This document shows positions 29,305 to 37,838 of a DNA stretch of 56,408 nt, piece after piece. Position 1 is the stretch's first letter; each line of letters begins with the position of its first letter. The notes below the pieces were generated by a model, which saw nothing but the letters and a program-made list of their open reading frames with translations, was not told the origin of the DNA and ran no database searches. Made by a program: the position numbers and the translations under genes. Source of the DNA: Mycobacterium sp. 852002-40037_SCH5390672 (GTDB taxonomy: Bacteria > Actinomycetota > Actinomycetes > Mycobacteriales > Mycobacteriaceae); assembly GCF_001665875.1 (NCBI RefSeq), contig NZ_LZTA01000045.1, positions 1 through 56,408 on the forward strand, given 5' to 3'.

Positions 29305-32300
29305 CCACTCCGGTACTGGACCTCGGCGGCCGTGTGGCCAACCGACGCCAGGAGCTCACCGAACTGCGGACCGCGGTGGCAACGGCCGAACGGGTCAGCG
29401 GGGGATGCGTCCTGCTCAGCGGTGCCCCCGGGGTCGGCAAGTCGACGCTCATGCAGGCCTTCGGCGTCGAGATCTCCCGCCGCAACTGCGTTTTCGCCTA
29501 CGGGAGGTGTAGGGACGGCGCGCCGGCTCCTTACTCGGCGTTGGCTGACGCGCTCAGCTCGGTTGTCCGCACCATGGAGGCCACCGGCCCGCCCGAACGC
29601 GATCGTTGGCGTGCCGATCTCGTCAGCGAGATGTCGGGTTTTGCGGGCGTCCTCACCGAACTCGTGCCCGTACTGGCGCTCGTGGTGGGCGAATCCTCGG
29701 ATGATGCCGATCTCGATGCGGCGGATGCTCGCCGTCGCCTGCACCGTGCCGCCATCCGGCTGGTGTCGGCTACGGCGGCCTACCGCCCGGTGGTGCTGGC
29801 GATCGATGACCTGCAGTGGGCCGACCGAGACACGCTGCTGCTGTTGGCCGAGCTGTTGACGGTGTCGCTTCGCAACGTCCTGGTCGTCGGCGGGCACCGC
29901 GCGGGTGAGTTCGACGCGGGCGCGGGGGGCATCAAATCGGACAGCCTCCACACCATCGAGCTCGAACCGCTGGCCCTCGAAGACGTCGAGGAGCTGCTCG
30001 CCGACGTGTGCGGCCACAGCGTGGAGCTGGGCGACGTGGCCGCCGAGTTCCACCATCGGACCGGCGGCAACCCGCTGCAGGTCCGTCAGCTGCTGTACCG
30101 CGCGCAACGCGAAGGCGCGCTCGTCCCGGTCGGCCCCGGGGGCCAGCCGAGCTGGGATCTGCGTGTGCTCACATCGATCGAGGTCTCCGCCACGGCCGCC
30201 GAGTTCCTCGGCCGCTATCTCGACCAACTTCGCGCAGGCGACCGGGAGGTGTTGAGTTCGCTGTCGTGCATCGGTGGCGAGTTCGACCTCGACGACGCCA
30301 CGGCAGCGGCCGCGCGGTCGCCCGACGTCGTGGCGCACGCGCTCTGGGCGTGCCTCGAGCTTCGCTTGCTCGAGGCCCTCGACGGCGGCGGTCAGCGGAT
30401 CACCAACGCGATCAGCCGCGATGCCCGCTACCGGTTCAGCCACGACCGGGTGGCCGAGGCAGCGCGCGCGCAACTGTCCGCCGACGACATGCGCGCCATT
30501 CACCTGCGCGTGGGCCGACGGCTCGTCGCGTTGGGCGACGATCGGTTGTTCGAAGCCGCCCGCCACGTGGGTATCGGCGGCATGGGGCTGGCCGACGACG
30601 CAGAACGCACCACGTTCGTCGAGGTGGTACGGCGGGCGGCGCGAAAGGCTCGAGCGCAGGCCTCGTTCCCGCTGGCCCTCGGGTACTGCCGGAACGCCTT
30701 GGATCTGCTCGGTGACCGACGTTGGGCCGCACATTTTGCGCTGACCCGGGAGCTCCAGCTCGACGCCGCCGACGCCGCATTGCTGGTCGGCGACGTGCCG
30801 GCGCTCAATGCACTACTCGACGAGGCCGAGGAGTTCCTGCCTGAGCCCCCGGACCGCGCACAACTCGCTTACCTGCGGCTCAAAGGGCGGGTCGCAGAGA
30901 ACCGTCTGCAGGAGGCGCTCGAGATCGGGCTGCAAGCGCTCGCCGAGCTCGGCGAAAGGGTGCCCTCCGATGCAGGCAAGCCACGCATGGGCAACGCGAT
31001 CGTCCGGATGCGGCTGACGATGCGCCGCTGGAGCACCGAGCGGCTGCTGGCATTGCCGCAGTGCGATGACCAGAAGGTCATCGCACTGCACCGGATTCTT
31101 GTCGAACTGTGCAGCATGGCGGTCCTCGTCCGGCCCAACCTCTTGCCCCTGCTGGTGCGCAAGCAACTTGATCTCACGTTGGCCTACGGGCACACGCCGT
31201 CCTCGCCGCTGGTCGTTGCCGCCTACGGAATTGTCCTCGTGCTGGCCGGTGACCACGCGGGCGGGCAGCGCTTCGGCGAGGTAGGCATGCTGCTTGCGGA
31301 GCGTCCGGAATACCGGGAGACGCGGCCGCAAACGGTCTTCATGCACCTGGGCTACATCCACCACTGGCGACACCCCCTGCGCGACGGCTTGGGCGAGCTT
31401 CGCGACAGCGCGGTAGAGGCACTCGACCAGGGCGACCAGGAATACGCCGGATACCTGGTCGCGGTCCTGCTCTCCCAGTCATTCTGGGCCGGCCGGCCGC
31501 TCGCGGAGATCGACGCCCTGGCCAGCTCGCTGATCCCGCACATTCGTTCCCAGTCCGTGCCCAGCGCTCTGTGCCAGGCCACACACCAGTTCTGCCTCAA
31601 CCTGATGGGCCGGAGCGCCGATCCCTTTCTCCTCGCCGGCGAGAGCGGCTACGACGAGCGAGACGTCCTGGAGGCGGCGCGCCGTGAGGGCGACGAGGTG
31701 GCGCTGAGCGCGGCCGCGGCCCGGCAGCAGGGCCTGCACTTCTGGTGCGGCGACTACGCCGGCGCGCTCGCCGCCACGCCGGAGGCGATGGAGCATCTCG
31801 GCGGTCTCGCGGGCACCGCGATCTCACAACTCATCTACCTGATCGGCGCCCTGAGCATGATCCAGCAGGCGCCCCGGGATCGCTCGACGGCCCACTTGGT
31901 ACACCAGGCGTTGGCGCTGCATCGCAAGTGGGCCGCCGGCGCACCGGAAAATTACGCGGCACCGCACGAACTGATCCAGGGAGCGTGGGCACGAGCGCGC
32001 GGACACCACGTCAAGGCCGAGCGCTACCTGCACCAGGCGATCGAGCTCGCCGAGGAAAGTCAGCTTCCGATGATCAGTGCATACGCCCACGAGGAAGCCG
32101 CCGCACTCTACGCCGACCTCGGACGAACGAGGCTGCGCGAACACATGCTGCGGTCGGCCTTCCAGCGTTGGCTGAATTTGGGTTTCGCGGTGCGTACGGA
32201 CCGGCTCGCGCGGGAGCATCCCTGGCTACTCAGGCGCGACCTCACGACGGGTTCGACCGGGATCGACCCGGTCGGAGCGCATCAGCTCCTGCGCGCGCTG

Positions 32301-33605
32301 TCGGGGGCGCCGAATCAGGAAGGCTTGGCCAACATCATCCTGGGGTCGGTGGCGGACACCACGGGAGCGGGCCGCGTACTGCTCCTCACCGGCGAAGCCG
32401 AGAATCTGTCGGTCCGGGCCATCCAGGATCACGGGCGCATTTCGATTGTCGAGGGGCCGTGGACCGAAGTTGCCTACGACAGGGACATTGTGCGCCGCGT
32501 GCTGGACGGTGGATCGCCGGTCATCGTCGCCGCCGAGCATCAGGCGCCGTCCATACTCGCCGCTCCGATCAGGGTGCACAACAGGACAATTGGCGTCATT
32601 TACGCCGAGCAGGACGAGTCCGGCAGACACTTCGGGGCCGATCACGAGCAGGCGCTTGCCTTCCTGTGCGCCCAGGCCGCCGCGCCCCTGTGGAACTTCC
32701 AACTCGAGGCACGACTACGCGCCGCCGACGAATACCGACAGTCCCTCATCGACGTGCAATCGAGATTTGTGCCCAACGAACTGCTGCGCATCCTCGACAT
32801 CGATGACCTTCGCCGCGTTCGCAGCGGCTACCGGGTCGAACGCGAGATGACGGTACTCATCAGCGACATCCGCGGTTACACAACGATGATCGAGGACATG
32901 GACGTCGCCGAGGCGGGCAACTTGGCGATGGGCTTTCTACGTGCCGTCGAGCTCCCGATCATCAGCTACAACGGCATGATTCAAGACGTACGCGGGGACG
33001 AAATCGTCGCCGTGTTCGAGTCCGAGCCCGACGCCGTTCGGGCGGGACTGGCCATGCTGCGCTCCTTGCATGAGCACAACCAGGAGCGCAAGGCACTGGG
33101 CTCCGAGGAGCTGCGGGCGGGCATCGGCATCAATACCGGCGCCGTGGCAGTTGGGCTCGTCGGCGGTGTGAACCGCATGGTGCTCACCATCATCGGGGAC
33201 GCGGTGAACCTGGCTGCGCGCATCGAGAGCACCAATAAGCGCTACGGCTCCGCCCTGCTCATCTCCGATAACACGCATAAGCGCATCGCTGCGTCGGAGC
33301 AGTTCAACGTCCGTCGCATGGAGCGCGTCATGGTGGTCAATCGACGTCGGCCGGTGACGATTTACGAAGTGTACGACGAGGATTCGGCTCCACTTCGCGC
33401 CGCGAAGCATGCGGCGCAGCCCGCGTTCGATGAGGCCTTTGCACTTTTCGACGCGGGCGACGTCGATGGGGCGCGCGCTGCCTTCGAACGATGCCGCGAG
33501 CTGCTGCCCGACGACCCCGTCGCACCGCTGCATCTGGCGCACTGCGACGCGGTGGCGCGCGGTGAGATGACCCCTGGTCAAGACGTAGCACTCCTGAACA
33601 AGTAA
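29301..33605 (+). CDS. AAA ATPase / TPR-like / GAF / class III nucleotide cyclase signalling protein
   Basis: 1434-residue multidomain regulator from GTG 29301 (29289 is an alternative). Walker A is GAPGVGKS (residues 41-48) and Walker B is LAIDDLQW (about 165), so the N-terminus is a STAND-type ATPase. The middle 500-900 is helical and TPR-like. GAF spans about 994-1150 and the class III cyclase 1180-1365, followed by short helices. Metal Asp residues are at 1189 (SDIRGYT) and 1233 (RGDEI), and N1303 and R1307 of VNLAAR are present. The adenine-specifying Lys is Asp1229 and its partner is Thr1296, so substrate or rate may differ. It is upstream of a CRP-like site and the shell operon. Confidence 0.88.
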   Translation: MTTPVLDLGGRVANRRQELTELRTAVATAERVSGGCVLLSGAPGVGKSTLMQAFGVEISRRNCVFAYGRCRDGAPAPYSALADALSSVVRTMEATGPPERDRWRADLVSEMSGFAGVLTELVPVLALVVGESSDDADLDAADARRRLHRAAIRLVSATAAYRPVVLAIDDLQWADRDTLLLLAELLTVSLRNVLVVGGHRAGEFDAGAGGIKSDSLHTIELEPLALEDVEELLADVCGHSVELGDVAAEFHHRTGGNPLQVRQLLYRAQREGALVPVGPGGQPSWDLRVLTSIEVSATAAEFLGRYLDQLRAGDREVLSSLSCIGGEFDLDDATAAAARSPDVVAHALWACLELRLLEALDGGGQRITNAISRDARYRFSHDRVAEAARAQLSADDMRAIHLRVGRRLVALGDDRLFEAARHVGIGGMGLADDAERTTFVEVVRRAARKARAQASFPLALGYCRNALDLLGDRRWAAHFALTRELQLDAADAALLVGDVPALNALLDEAEEFLPEPPDRAQLAYLRLKGRVAENRLQEALEIGLQALAELGERVPSDAGKPRMGNAIVRMRLTMRRWSTERLLALPQCDDQKVIALHRILVELCSMAVLVRPNLLPLLVRKQLDLTLAYGHTPSSPLVVAAYGIVLVLAGDHAGGQRFGEVGMLLAERPEYRETRPQTVFMHLGYIHHWRHPLRDGLGELRDSAVEALDQGDQEYAGYLVAVLLSQSFWAGRPLAEIDALASSLIPHIRSQSVPSALCQATHQFCLNLMGRSADPFLLAGESGYDERDVLEAARREGDEVALSAAAARQQGLHFWCGDYAGALAATPEAMEHLGGLAGTAISQLIYLIGALSMIQQAPRDRSTAHLVHQALALHRKWAAGAPENYAAPHELIQGAWARARGHHVKAERYLHQAIELAEESQLPMISAYAHEEAAALYADLGRTRLREHMLRSAFQRWLNLGFAVRTDRLAREHPWLLRRDLTTGSTGIDPVGAHQLLRALSGAPNQEGLANIILGSVADTTGAGRVLLLTGEAENLSVRAIQDHGRISIVEGPWTEVAYDRDIVRRVLDGGSPVIVAAEHQAPSILAAPIRVHNRTIGVIYAEQDESGRHFGADHEQALAFLCAQAAAPLWNFQLEARLRAADEYRQSLIDVQSRFVPNELLRILDIDDLRRVRSGYRVEREMTVLISDIRGYTTMIEDMDVAEAGNLAMGFLRAVELPIISYNGMIQDVRGDEIVAVFESEPDAVRAGLAMLRSLHEHNQERKALGSEELRAGIGINTGAVAVGLVGGVNRMVLTIIGDAVNLAARIESTNKRYGSALLISDNTHKRIAASEQFNVRRMERVMVVNRRRPVTIYEVYDEDSAPLRAAKHAAQPAFDEAFALFDAGDVDGARAAFERCRELLPDDPVAPLHLAHCDAVARGEMTPGQDVALLNK

Positions 33606-33649
33606 TCCACTACTCCACTTTTGAAAGTTTGGTGAACTGATTGCGCGCG

Positions 33650-33665
33650 TGTGGTATTTGTCACA
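33650..33665. promoter_or_regulatory. CRP/cAMP-receptor-type operator upstream of the shell operon
   Basis: TGTGGTATTTGTCACA matches the TGTGA-N6-TCACA consensus at 9 of 10 half-site positions; only the fifth base differs. It is centred about 50 nt upstream of the ATG at 33708 and lies between a nucleotide cyclase gene and the operon it precedes. Mycobacterial CRP (Rv3676 type) binds this motif class. Direct binding is not shown. Confidence 0.5.
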
Positions 33666-33707
33666 TGATTTGTACCGACAGCCGGGGGCGGTCAAGGAGC
33701 GACAGCC

Positions 33708-34505
33708 ATGTACCTGAGTGCAGAGCGGTTGGCCCTTGCCAACCAAGCAGTCAAAGACACGTTCGAGCAGTGCAGCGTTGCCTGGCAAGTCATCCCGCAC
33801 TGGGATACCCGCAACCCCAGCCAGACGATGGTGCCCAACGACAACGTGAAGAATCCTCAGATCCTGTCGCTCACACCACCGGTCACCGTCCCCTTCACCG
33901 CGACTCTCGCCGAAGCGATAGCGCCGACGCCCGACGTGCTGCTCGCGAGCGTGATCGCTAACACCGTGACACTTGCCGCGGACGTCGATGACGCGGTGTT
34001 CACGACGCTTCGTAAAGGCGGGCCCAATACGGAGCAGATTGCCGGCGCGGCAACCACCCAGGAAATCCTCGACGCGCTCATCGCGGCCCGGGCGGACGTC
34101 GAAACTGGTGGGTACCGCGCGCCGTCGTGTCTCATCACGAACACTGGCGGGCTCCAGGAACTCACCAAGATCACGGCCAGTGGGTATCCCGGCACCGATG
34201 TGCTGCTGCCTCCGGCGAATATCAACTCGCTACAGCGCGTCGCGGTGCTTGAGAAGCCTGTACCCGCCAAGAAACCCGCCTTGGCATATCTGCTCGGCCG
34301 TCGCCAGCGGATCGCGCCCACAGGCGCGGCGGACGCGCAACCGGGTGAGGAAGCGTTGGACCTCGCCGTCAACATCCCGCCCAGCTTGGAGGTCGTCGGG
34401 GAAGCACTCCCGGGATCCCCCAACTCAATCCAACTCATCGTCCGCATCGGGTACGCGTTACGGGTCAAGGATTTGAGCGGATACGTCGTCATCCTTAATC
34501 CATAA
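33708..34505 (+). CDS. Divergent encapsulin-like HK97-fold shell protein
   Basis: 265-residue protein with a layout like encapsulins. An N-terminal helix (AERLALANQAVKDTFEQ) is followed by an E-loop-like stretch ending PPVTVPFTATLAEAIA, then a spine helix (DVLLASVIANTVTLAADVDDA). Next comes a P/A-domain segment with SCLITNTGGLQELTK and VLLPPANINSLQRVAVLEK, and a last strand SIQLIVRIGYALRVKDL. The length equals a family 1 encapsulin and no cNMP-binding domain is inserted. AAGGAG (33694-33699) is the RBS. The TAA overlaps the start of the prenyl synthase gene. Known encapsulins package enzymes, some in terpenoid pathways. Fold is inferred by pattern, not alignment, so a shell role needs testing. 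Confidence 0.65.
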   Translation: MYLSAERLALANQAVKDTFEQCSVAWQVIPHWDTRNPSQTMVPNDNVKNPQILSLTPPVTVPFTATLAEAIAPTPDVLLASVIANTVTLAADVDDAVFTTLRKGGPNTEQIAGAATTQEILDALIAARADVETGGYRAPSCLITNTGGLQELTKITASGYPGTDVLLPPANINSLQRVAVLEKPVPAKKPALAYLLGRRQRIAPTGAADAQPGEEALDLAVNIPPSLEVVGEALPGSPNSIQLIVRIGYALRVKDLSGYVVILNP

Positions 34506-35689
34506 TGACGTCGACCTTGCCTCACGCGCGCCCGCTCCCGGTGCAGTCGGCCACTCTCGAGGAGTATCTCGAGCTGTGCAAGGAGGCCTGTGACGGCGAG
34601 ATCGACCGGCTGTACGGCCCCGGGGAGCGCGGGTCCAACGCTCTCTACGACCTGATCCTCGACTACCCGCTGCGCGGCGGGAAGGCGCTGCGGCCGGCGC
34701 TGAGCATCGCTACCTGCCTCGGCCTCGGCGGCCACCTCGAGGCAATACTCCCTACCGCCGCGACCCTCGAGCTCTACCACAACGCATTCCTCATCCACGA
34801 CGACATCGAGGACGAATCCTGGTGGCGGCGCGGCAAACCCACGCTGCACATCGACCACGGCGTGCCGATCGCCGTCAATGTCGGCGACGCCATGCTGTCG
34901 CTGTCGCTGCAACCGCTGCTGGACAACGTCGAGCGGGTGGGGCTCGGACCCGCCCTGCGCATCCTGCGAGCCATCGCCAAGATGACGCGGATGACCGTCG
35001 ACGGCCAGGGGCTGGAACTCGAGTGGGTCCGATCCAACACCTGGCAGCTCAACGACGCCGACTACCTGAGGATGGTGGAGCTCAAGACCAGCTGGTACAC
35101 GTTCATCACCCCGCTGCAGGCAGGCGCGATCGCGGCCGGCGCCGGACCCGAGCGGATGGCCCCCTTGGAGTCCCTCGGCCGGCACCTCGGCGCGGCCTTT
35201 CAGATCACCGACGACCTACTGAACTTGCGGGCGGATCCGCAGGAGTACGGCAAGGAGATCGGCGGCGACATCTGGGAGGGCAAGCGGACCCTGATGCTGT
35301 TGCACACCTTGCGATGCGCCGAGCCGAACGACCAGGAACGCGCCGTGGCGATCCTGGCCAAGCGGCGACCGGGACCCGACGGAGAGTTAGAGCTGACCCA
35401 GTTGCTGGATCGACTTACCCTTTGCGGGCAACTGTCTCAGTCGGGCCGGGCCCAAATCCAGGATCGGCTGCAGGGACATCACCCTTCGGAGTCCAAGAAC
35501 CTCAACGACATTCGATGGATCTACGATCTGATGCATCGAGCCGGTTCGCTTAAGCACGCCCGCAATGTTGCCGCCGAGCATGCCCGGAAGGCGGCCGCCG
35601 CGCTCGCCGGTCTCGACTGGTTCCCCCGCAGTCGCCATCGAGACGTGCTGGCCGACCTGGTGGACTACGTGCACGGGCGGGCCCGATGA
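34505..35689 (+). CDS. Polyprenyl diphosphate synthase (trans-isoprenyl)
   Basis: 394-residue all-helical prenyltransferase that condenses IPP with allylic diphosphates. The GGKALRP IPP-binding site (residues 58-64) is followed by the first Asp-rich motif DDIED (99-103). The second motif is DDLLN (236-240), with Asn in the last place as in eukaryote-type GGPP synthases. Ala and Phe just before DDIED suggest a product longer than FPP. The start codon overlaps the TAA of the shell gene (TAATG), so expression is coupled. It carries no long disordered N-terminal extension, so packaging into a shell, if any, would need another protein. Product length is inference. Confidence 0.88.
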   Translation: MTSTLPHARPLPVQSATLEEYLELCKEACDGEIDRLYGPGERGSNALYDLILDYPLRGGKALRPALSIATCLGLGGHLEAILPTAATLELYHNAFLIHDDIEDESWWRRGKPTLHIDHGVPIAVNVGDAMLSLSLQPLLDNVERVGLGPALRILRAIAKMTRMTVDGQGLELEWVRSNTWQLNDADYLRMVELKTSWYTFITPLQAGAIAAGAGPERMAPLESLGRHLGAAFQITDDLLNLRADPQEYGKEIGGDIWEGKRTLMLLHTLRCAEPNDQERAVAILAKRRPGPDGELELTQLLDRLTLCGQLSQSGRAQIQDRLQGHHPSESKNLNDIRWIYDLMHRAGSLKHARNVAAEHARKAAAALAGLDWFPRSRHRDVLADLVDYVHGRAR

Positions 35690-36144
35690 ACCCCGAATCC
35701 TTGATCGGCATGCTGGCGGAGCTGGAGCGGATTCGCGAGCTCACTCTTGACCTCATCGACCGGGAGACCCCGCAGCTGCGCCCGACGCCGCCGGAAGAAG
35801 CCAGCGGGACGGAGCGAACCGCTTTCGAGTTGCTTGTCGGCGCGCGGCGCGCGGTGCTGGGCAACCCCGCGGCCGCTCGCCGGCTGCACGACCTACTTGT
35901 TGCCGAAGGCCGCCGCTACGCAGCCACCCCACGCGGGGCGCGGCTGCGCGACACATTGGTCGCTTCCGAAGCCGTCGAGAACCTGCGGCGTGTCTGGGAG
36001 ATGGTGAGCCTCAACGTTCTTGACGGCCCCGCACCGCCCAACGCCGTCCCCGATGCCTGGGCGGATCTGCTGGCCGACGTTGTCATGGGGCGTGGCCTCG
36101 ACGATTCCATCCTGGTTCGCCTGCGTCCCGAGGGGTTCGCATGA
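35686..36144 (+). CDS. Unknown helical protein
   Basis: 152-residue protein with no family I recognise. It is acidic to neutral, probably helical throughout (LIGMLAELERIRELTLDLID, then RRLHDLLVAEGRRYA) with a flexible Pro/Thr stretch at about 28-40 and a hydrophobic C-terminus with AWADLLADVVMGRGL. No signal peptide, membrane segment or metal motif is visible. The ATG overlaps the prenyl synthase TGA (ATGA) and its own TGA overlaps the next ATG, so it is made with the pathway enzymes. It may be a small cargo-binding or enzyme-partner subunit; this is only from context. Confidence 0.6.
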   Translation: MNPESLIGMLAELERIRELTLDLIDRETPQLRPTPPEEASGTERTAFELLVGARRAVLGNPAAARRLHDLLVAEGRRYAATPRGARLRDTLVASEAVENLRRVWEMVSLNVLDGPAPPNAVPDAWADLLADVVMGRGLDDSILVRLRPEGFA

Positions 36145-36410
36145 CGCTCACAGATCCTCGCGAAGCTCTCGCCGACCAGAGCAATTTCATCGGCTACCTG
36201 GTCGGCCTCGCCGGCGTGGCCCAACTGGTTCACACCCTGGCCGGCGGCGACCGCCGATCCGACACGAGCCGCGGCCCAGATGACTTCGTGCACGTCCTGC
36301 TCGGGCTCGCGAGCCTCGGTGCGGCGATCGAGCGACTCGCCAATCCGACTACGGCACAGTGGAATCCGACTGACCCGGCAGTCGTACCGACCACGCGGTG
36401 GCTAAGATGA
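36141..36410 (+). CDS. Unknown small protein
   Basis: 89-residue protein without a recognisable family. A weakly hydrophobic, possibly amphipathic stretch (NFIGYLVGLAGVAQLVHTLA, about residues 15-34) and a second (FVHVLLGLASLGAAIERLA, about 49-67) suggest two helices that could touch membrane or a hydrophobic protein surface. It overlaps the preceding gene by four bases and the next by four bases (ATGA at 36407), firmly in the operon. A role as a lipid- or enzyme-binding partner is possible but not shown. Confidence 0.6.
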   Translation: MTLTDPREALADQSNFIGYLVGLAGVAQLVHTLAGGDRRSDTSRGPDDFVHVLLGLASLGAAIERLANPTTAQWNPTDPAVVPTTRWLR

Positions 36411-37429
36411 GTGCGCTGCTCGCACGCAACGACTTCCTCCGCGCGCCGGTGCTGGCCACTGCCCGCCCCACGGGTTTCAAGGAGTGGCACCACTTCGTGG
36501 TCCACGGACGCGACCGGCGGCTCTTGATCAACTTCAGCCTCAACAATGAAGAGTTCCGCGCGAATGAAATCCGGCTTGCGCCACGCGTCATCGTGATCGC
36601 TCACGACGAGAACTGGACCGGCGCCATCGAGCGGTTCGACGAGCGCGCCCTGAACGTCTCGGCCGACCTGGGTGAACTGACGATCGGCGGCAGCCGGATG
36701 ACCGTACTACCCGACGGCTACCGCGTCGCAATCGACCTGCCCGACAAGGACATTCGGGGTGAACTGCACTTCACCTCGGCGAGCCGCCCGTTCGTGGTCC
36801 GTAACCAGCCGCTGGGGGACGGCCGGATCAGCTGGCTTTTCGTGCCGAGGCTGCGCGCCGAAGGATGGCTACGTATCGGCGGTCGAGAACACCGTGTGGA
36901 AGACGACCTTGCCTATCACGACCACAACTGGGGACGGTTCCGGTGGGGTGACGACTTCGGCTGGACGTGGGGCACCATCTTGCCCACCGAAGCCGGAAAC
37001 CCCTGGTCGATGGTCTTCCTGCAGACCACCGACCGGAGCCGGCTGCGTTGCCTGTCCCAAGCGCTCTACGTGTGGCACCACGATGAGCCCGCCGCGATAT
37101 TCCGGCACGCGGCGGTGCGGACGCGCTCGGACGGCCGCCTCGCCCGCGCGGCCGATTGCACCTTGCCGCCCCCGATGCGGCTGCTGCTGGACGGCGAGGT
37201 GCCGGGCGTTCCGGCCCGGATGGATATCACCGCGACACGGGCAGGCGACGCGGTGCATGCCGAGTTCCGCTCGCTTTCTTATGCCCGCCTGGCGCAGCCG
37301 AGCGAGGCGTTCCTGGACCGATCGACTGTGCTGTGTGAAACAGGCGGTACCACCCGGGCGAGCGGCACGATCAACGGTGAACCCTTCGACTTTATCGGCA
37401 CCGGTGTATTCGAGTTTCTTTATGGATGA
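36407..37429 (+). CDS. CrtC/AttH-like lipocalin-fold enzyme
   Basis: 340-residue protein like hydroxyneurosporene synthase (CrtC) and AttH proteins, which hydrate or cyclise isoprenoids and polyenes in a double-lipocalin fold. The diagnostic segment LAYHDHNWGRFRWGDDFGW is at residues 169-187. The ATG at 36407 is preferred over the GTG at 36398 because it gives the same four-base overlap as its neighbours. No carotenoid genes (crtB, crtI) lie nearby, so it may act on a shorter prenyl chain made by the synthase two or three genes upstream. A cyclase or hydratase role is inferred. It overlaps the SCP2-like gene by 8 nt. Confidence 0.78.
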   Translation: MSALLARNDFLRAPVLATARPTGFKEWHHFVVHGRDRRLLINFSLNNEEFRANEIRLAPRVIVIAHDENWTGAIERFDERALNVSADLGELTIGGSRMTVLPDGYRVAIDLPDKDIRGELHFTSASRPFVVRNQPLGDGRISWLFVPRLRAEGWLRIGGREHRVEDDLAYHDHNWGRFRWGDDFGWTWGTILPTEAGNPWSMVFLQTTDRSRLRCLSQALYVWHHDEPAAIFRHAAVRTRSDGRLARAADCTLPPPMRLLLDGEVPGVPARMDITATRAGDAVHAEFRSLSYARLAQPSEAFLDRSTVLCETGGTTRASGTINGEPFDFIGTGVFEFLYG

Positions 37430-37838
37430 AAGGGTTTCGTCGATATTGCGGCGCTCACTCGAGCACCTGGAGGACGAGGTGCCCGATAGTTACCGATCGC
37501 TGGTCGCAGCCCTGGGCCCGATGGTGGTCGAACTCGACGTCGACGGCGAGCTGTTTTCGTTGTGTGGTGGTACTCGACTTCGGGTGTCGGACGGTGCGGC
37601 GCGGCTGGCCGGTGCCCGGATCGCCACCTCGCGAGTCACCATCCTCGACCTGCTCGATGCCAGGGTGGGGCTTGGCGAGGCCGTGGAGATCGGCAAGGTG
37701 CGCGTACGAGGGACACTCGATGACGTCCAGCGTGCGCACGACGCGCTGCTGGCGTACGTGCACGCCGCGGTCCGGGCCTCGTCGCAGCCCACCCTCCTGT
37801 CCGAACTTCGTGCGGGGGCCCCATGTCCGAGCGCATAA
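37422..37838 (+). CDS. SCP2-like lipid-carrier domain protein
   Basis: 138-residue single-domain protein similar to SCP2 sterol-carrier folds. The C-terminal EAVEIGKVRVRGTLDDVQRAHDAL resembles the GKLxIxGD element of that family, following a beta-rich N-terminal half. The ATG at 37422 (MDERVSSILR) lies inside the CrtC-like stop region; the frame is open further upstream but is shadow there. SCP2 proteins hold hydrophobic ligands, so it may shuttle prenyl intermediates or deliver the product. Match is partial: confirm by profile search. It overlaps the FAD oxidoreductase start by 16 nt. Confidence 0.65.
   Translation: MDERVSSILRRSLEHLEDEVPDSYRSLVAALGPMVVELDVDGELFSLCGGTRLRVSDGAARLAGARIATSRVTILDLLDARVGLGEAVEIGKVRVRGTLDDVQRAHDALLAYVHAAVRASSQPTLLSELRAGAPCPSA

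Noticed and set aside
33621..33669. TTGAAA or TTGCGC with CATGAT as a SigA promoter for the shell operon.
   Set aside because: Neither pair matches both boxes well at 16-18 nt spacing; the start site should be mapped instead.
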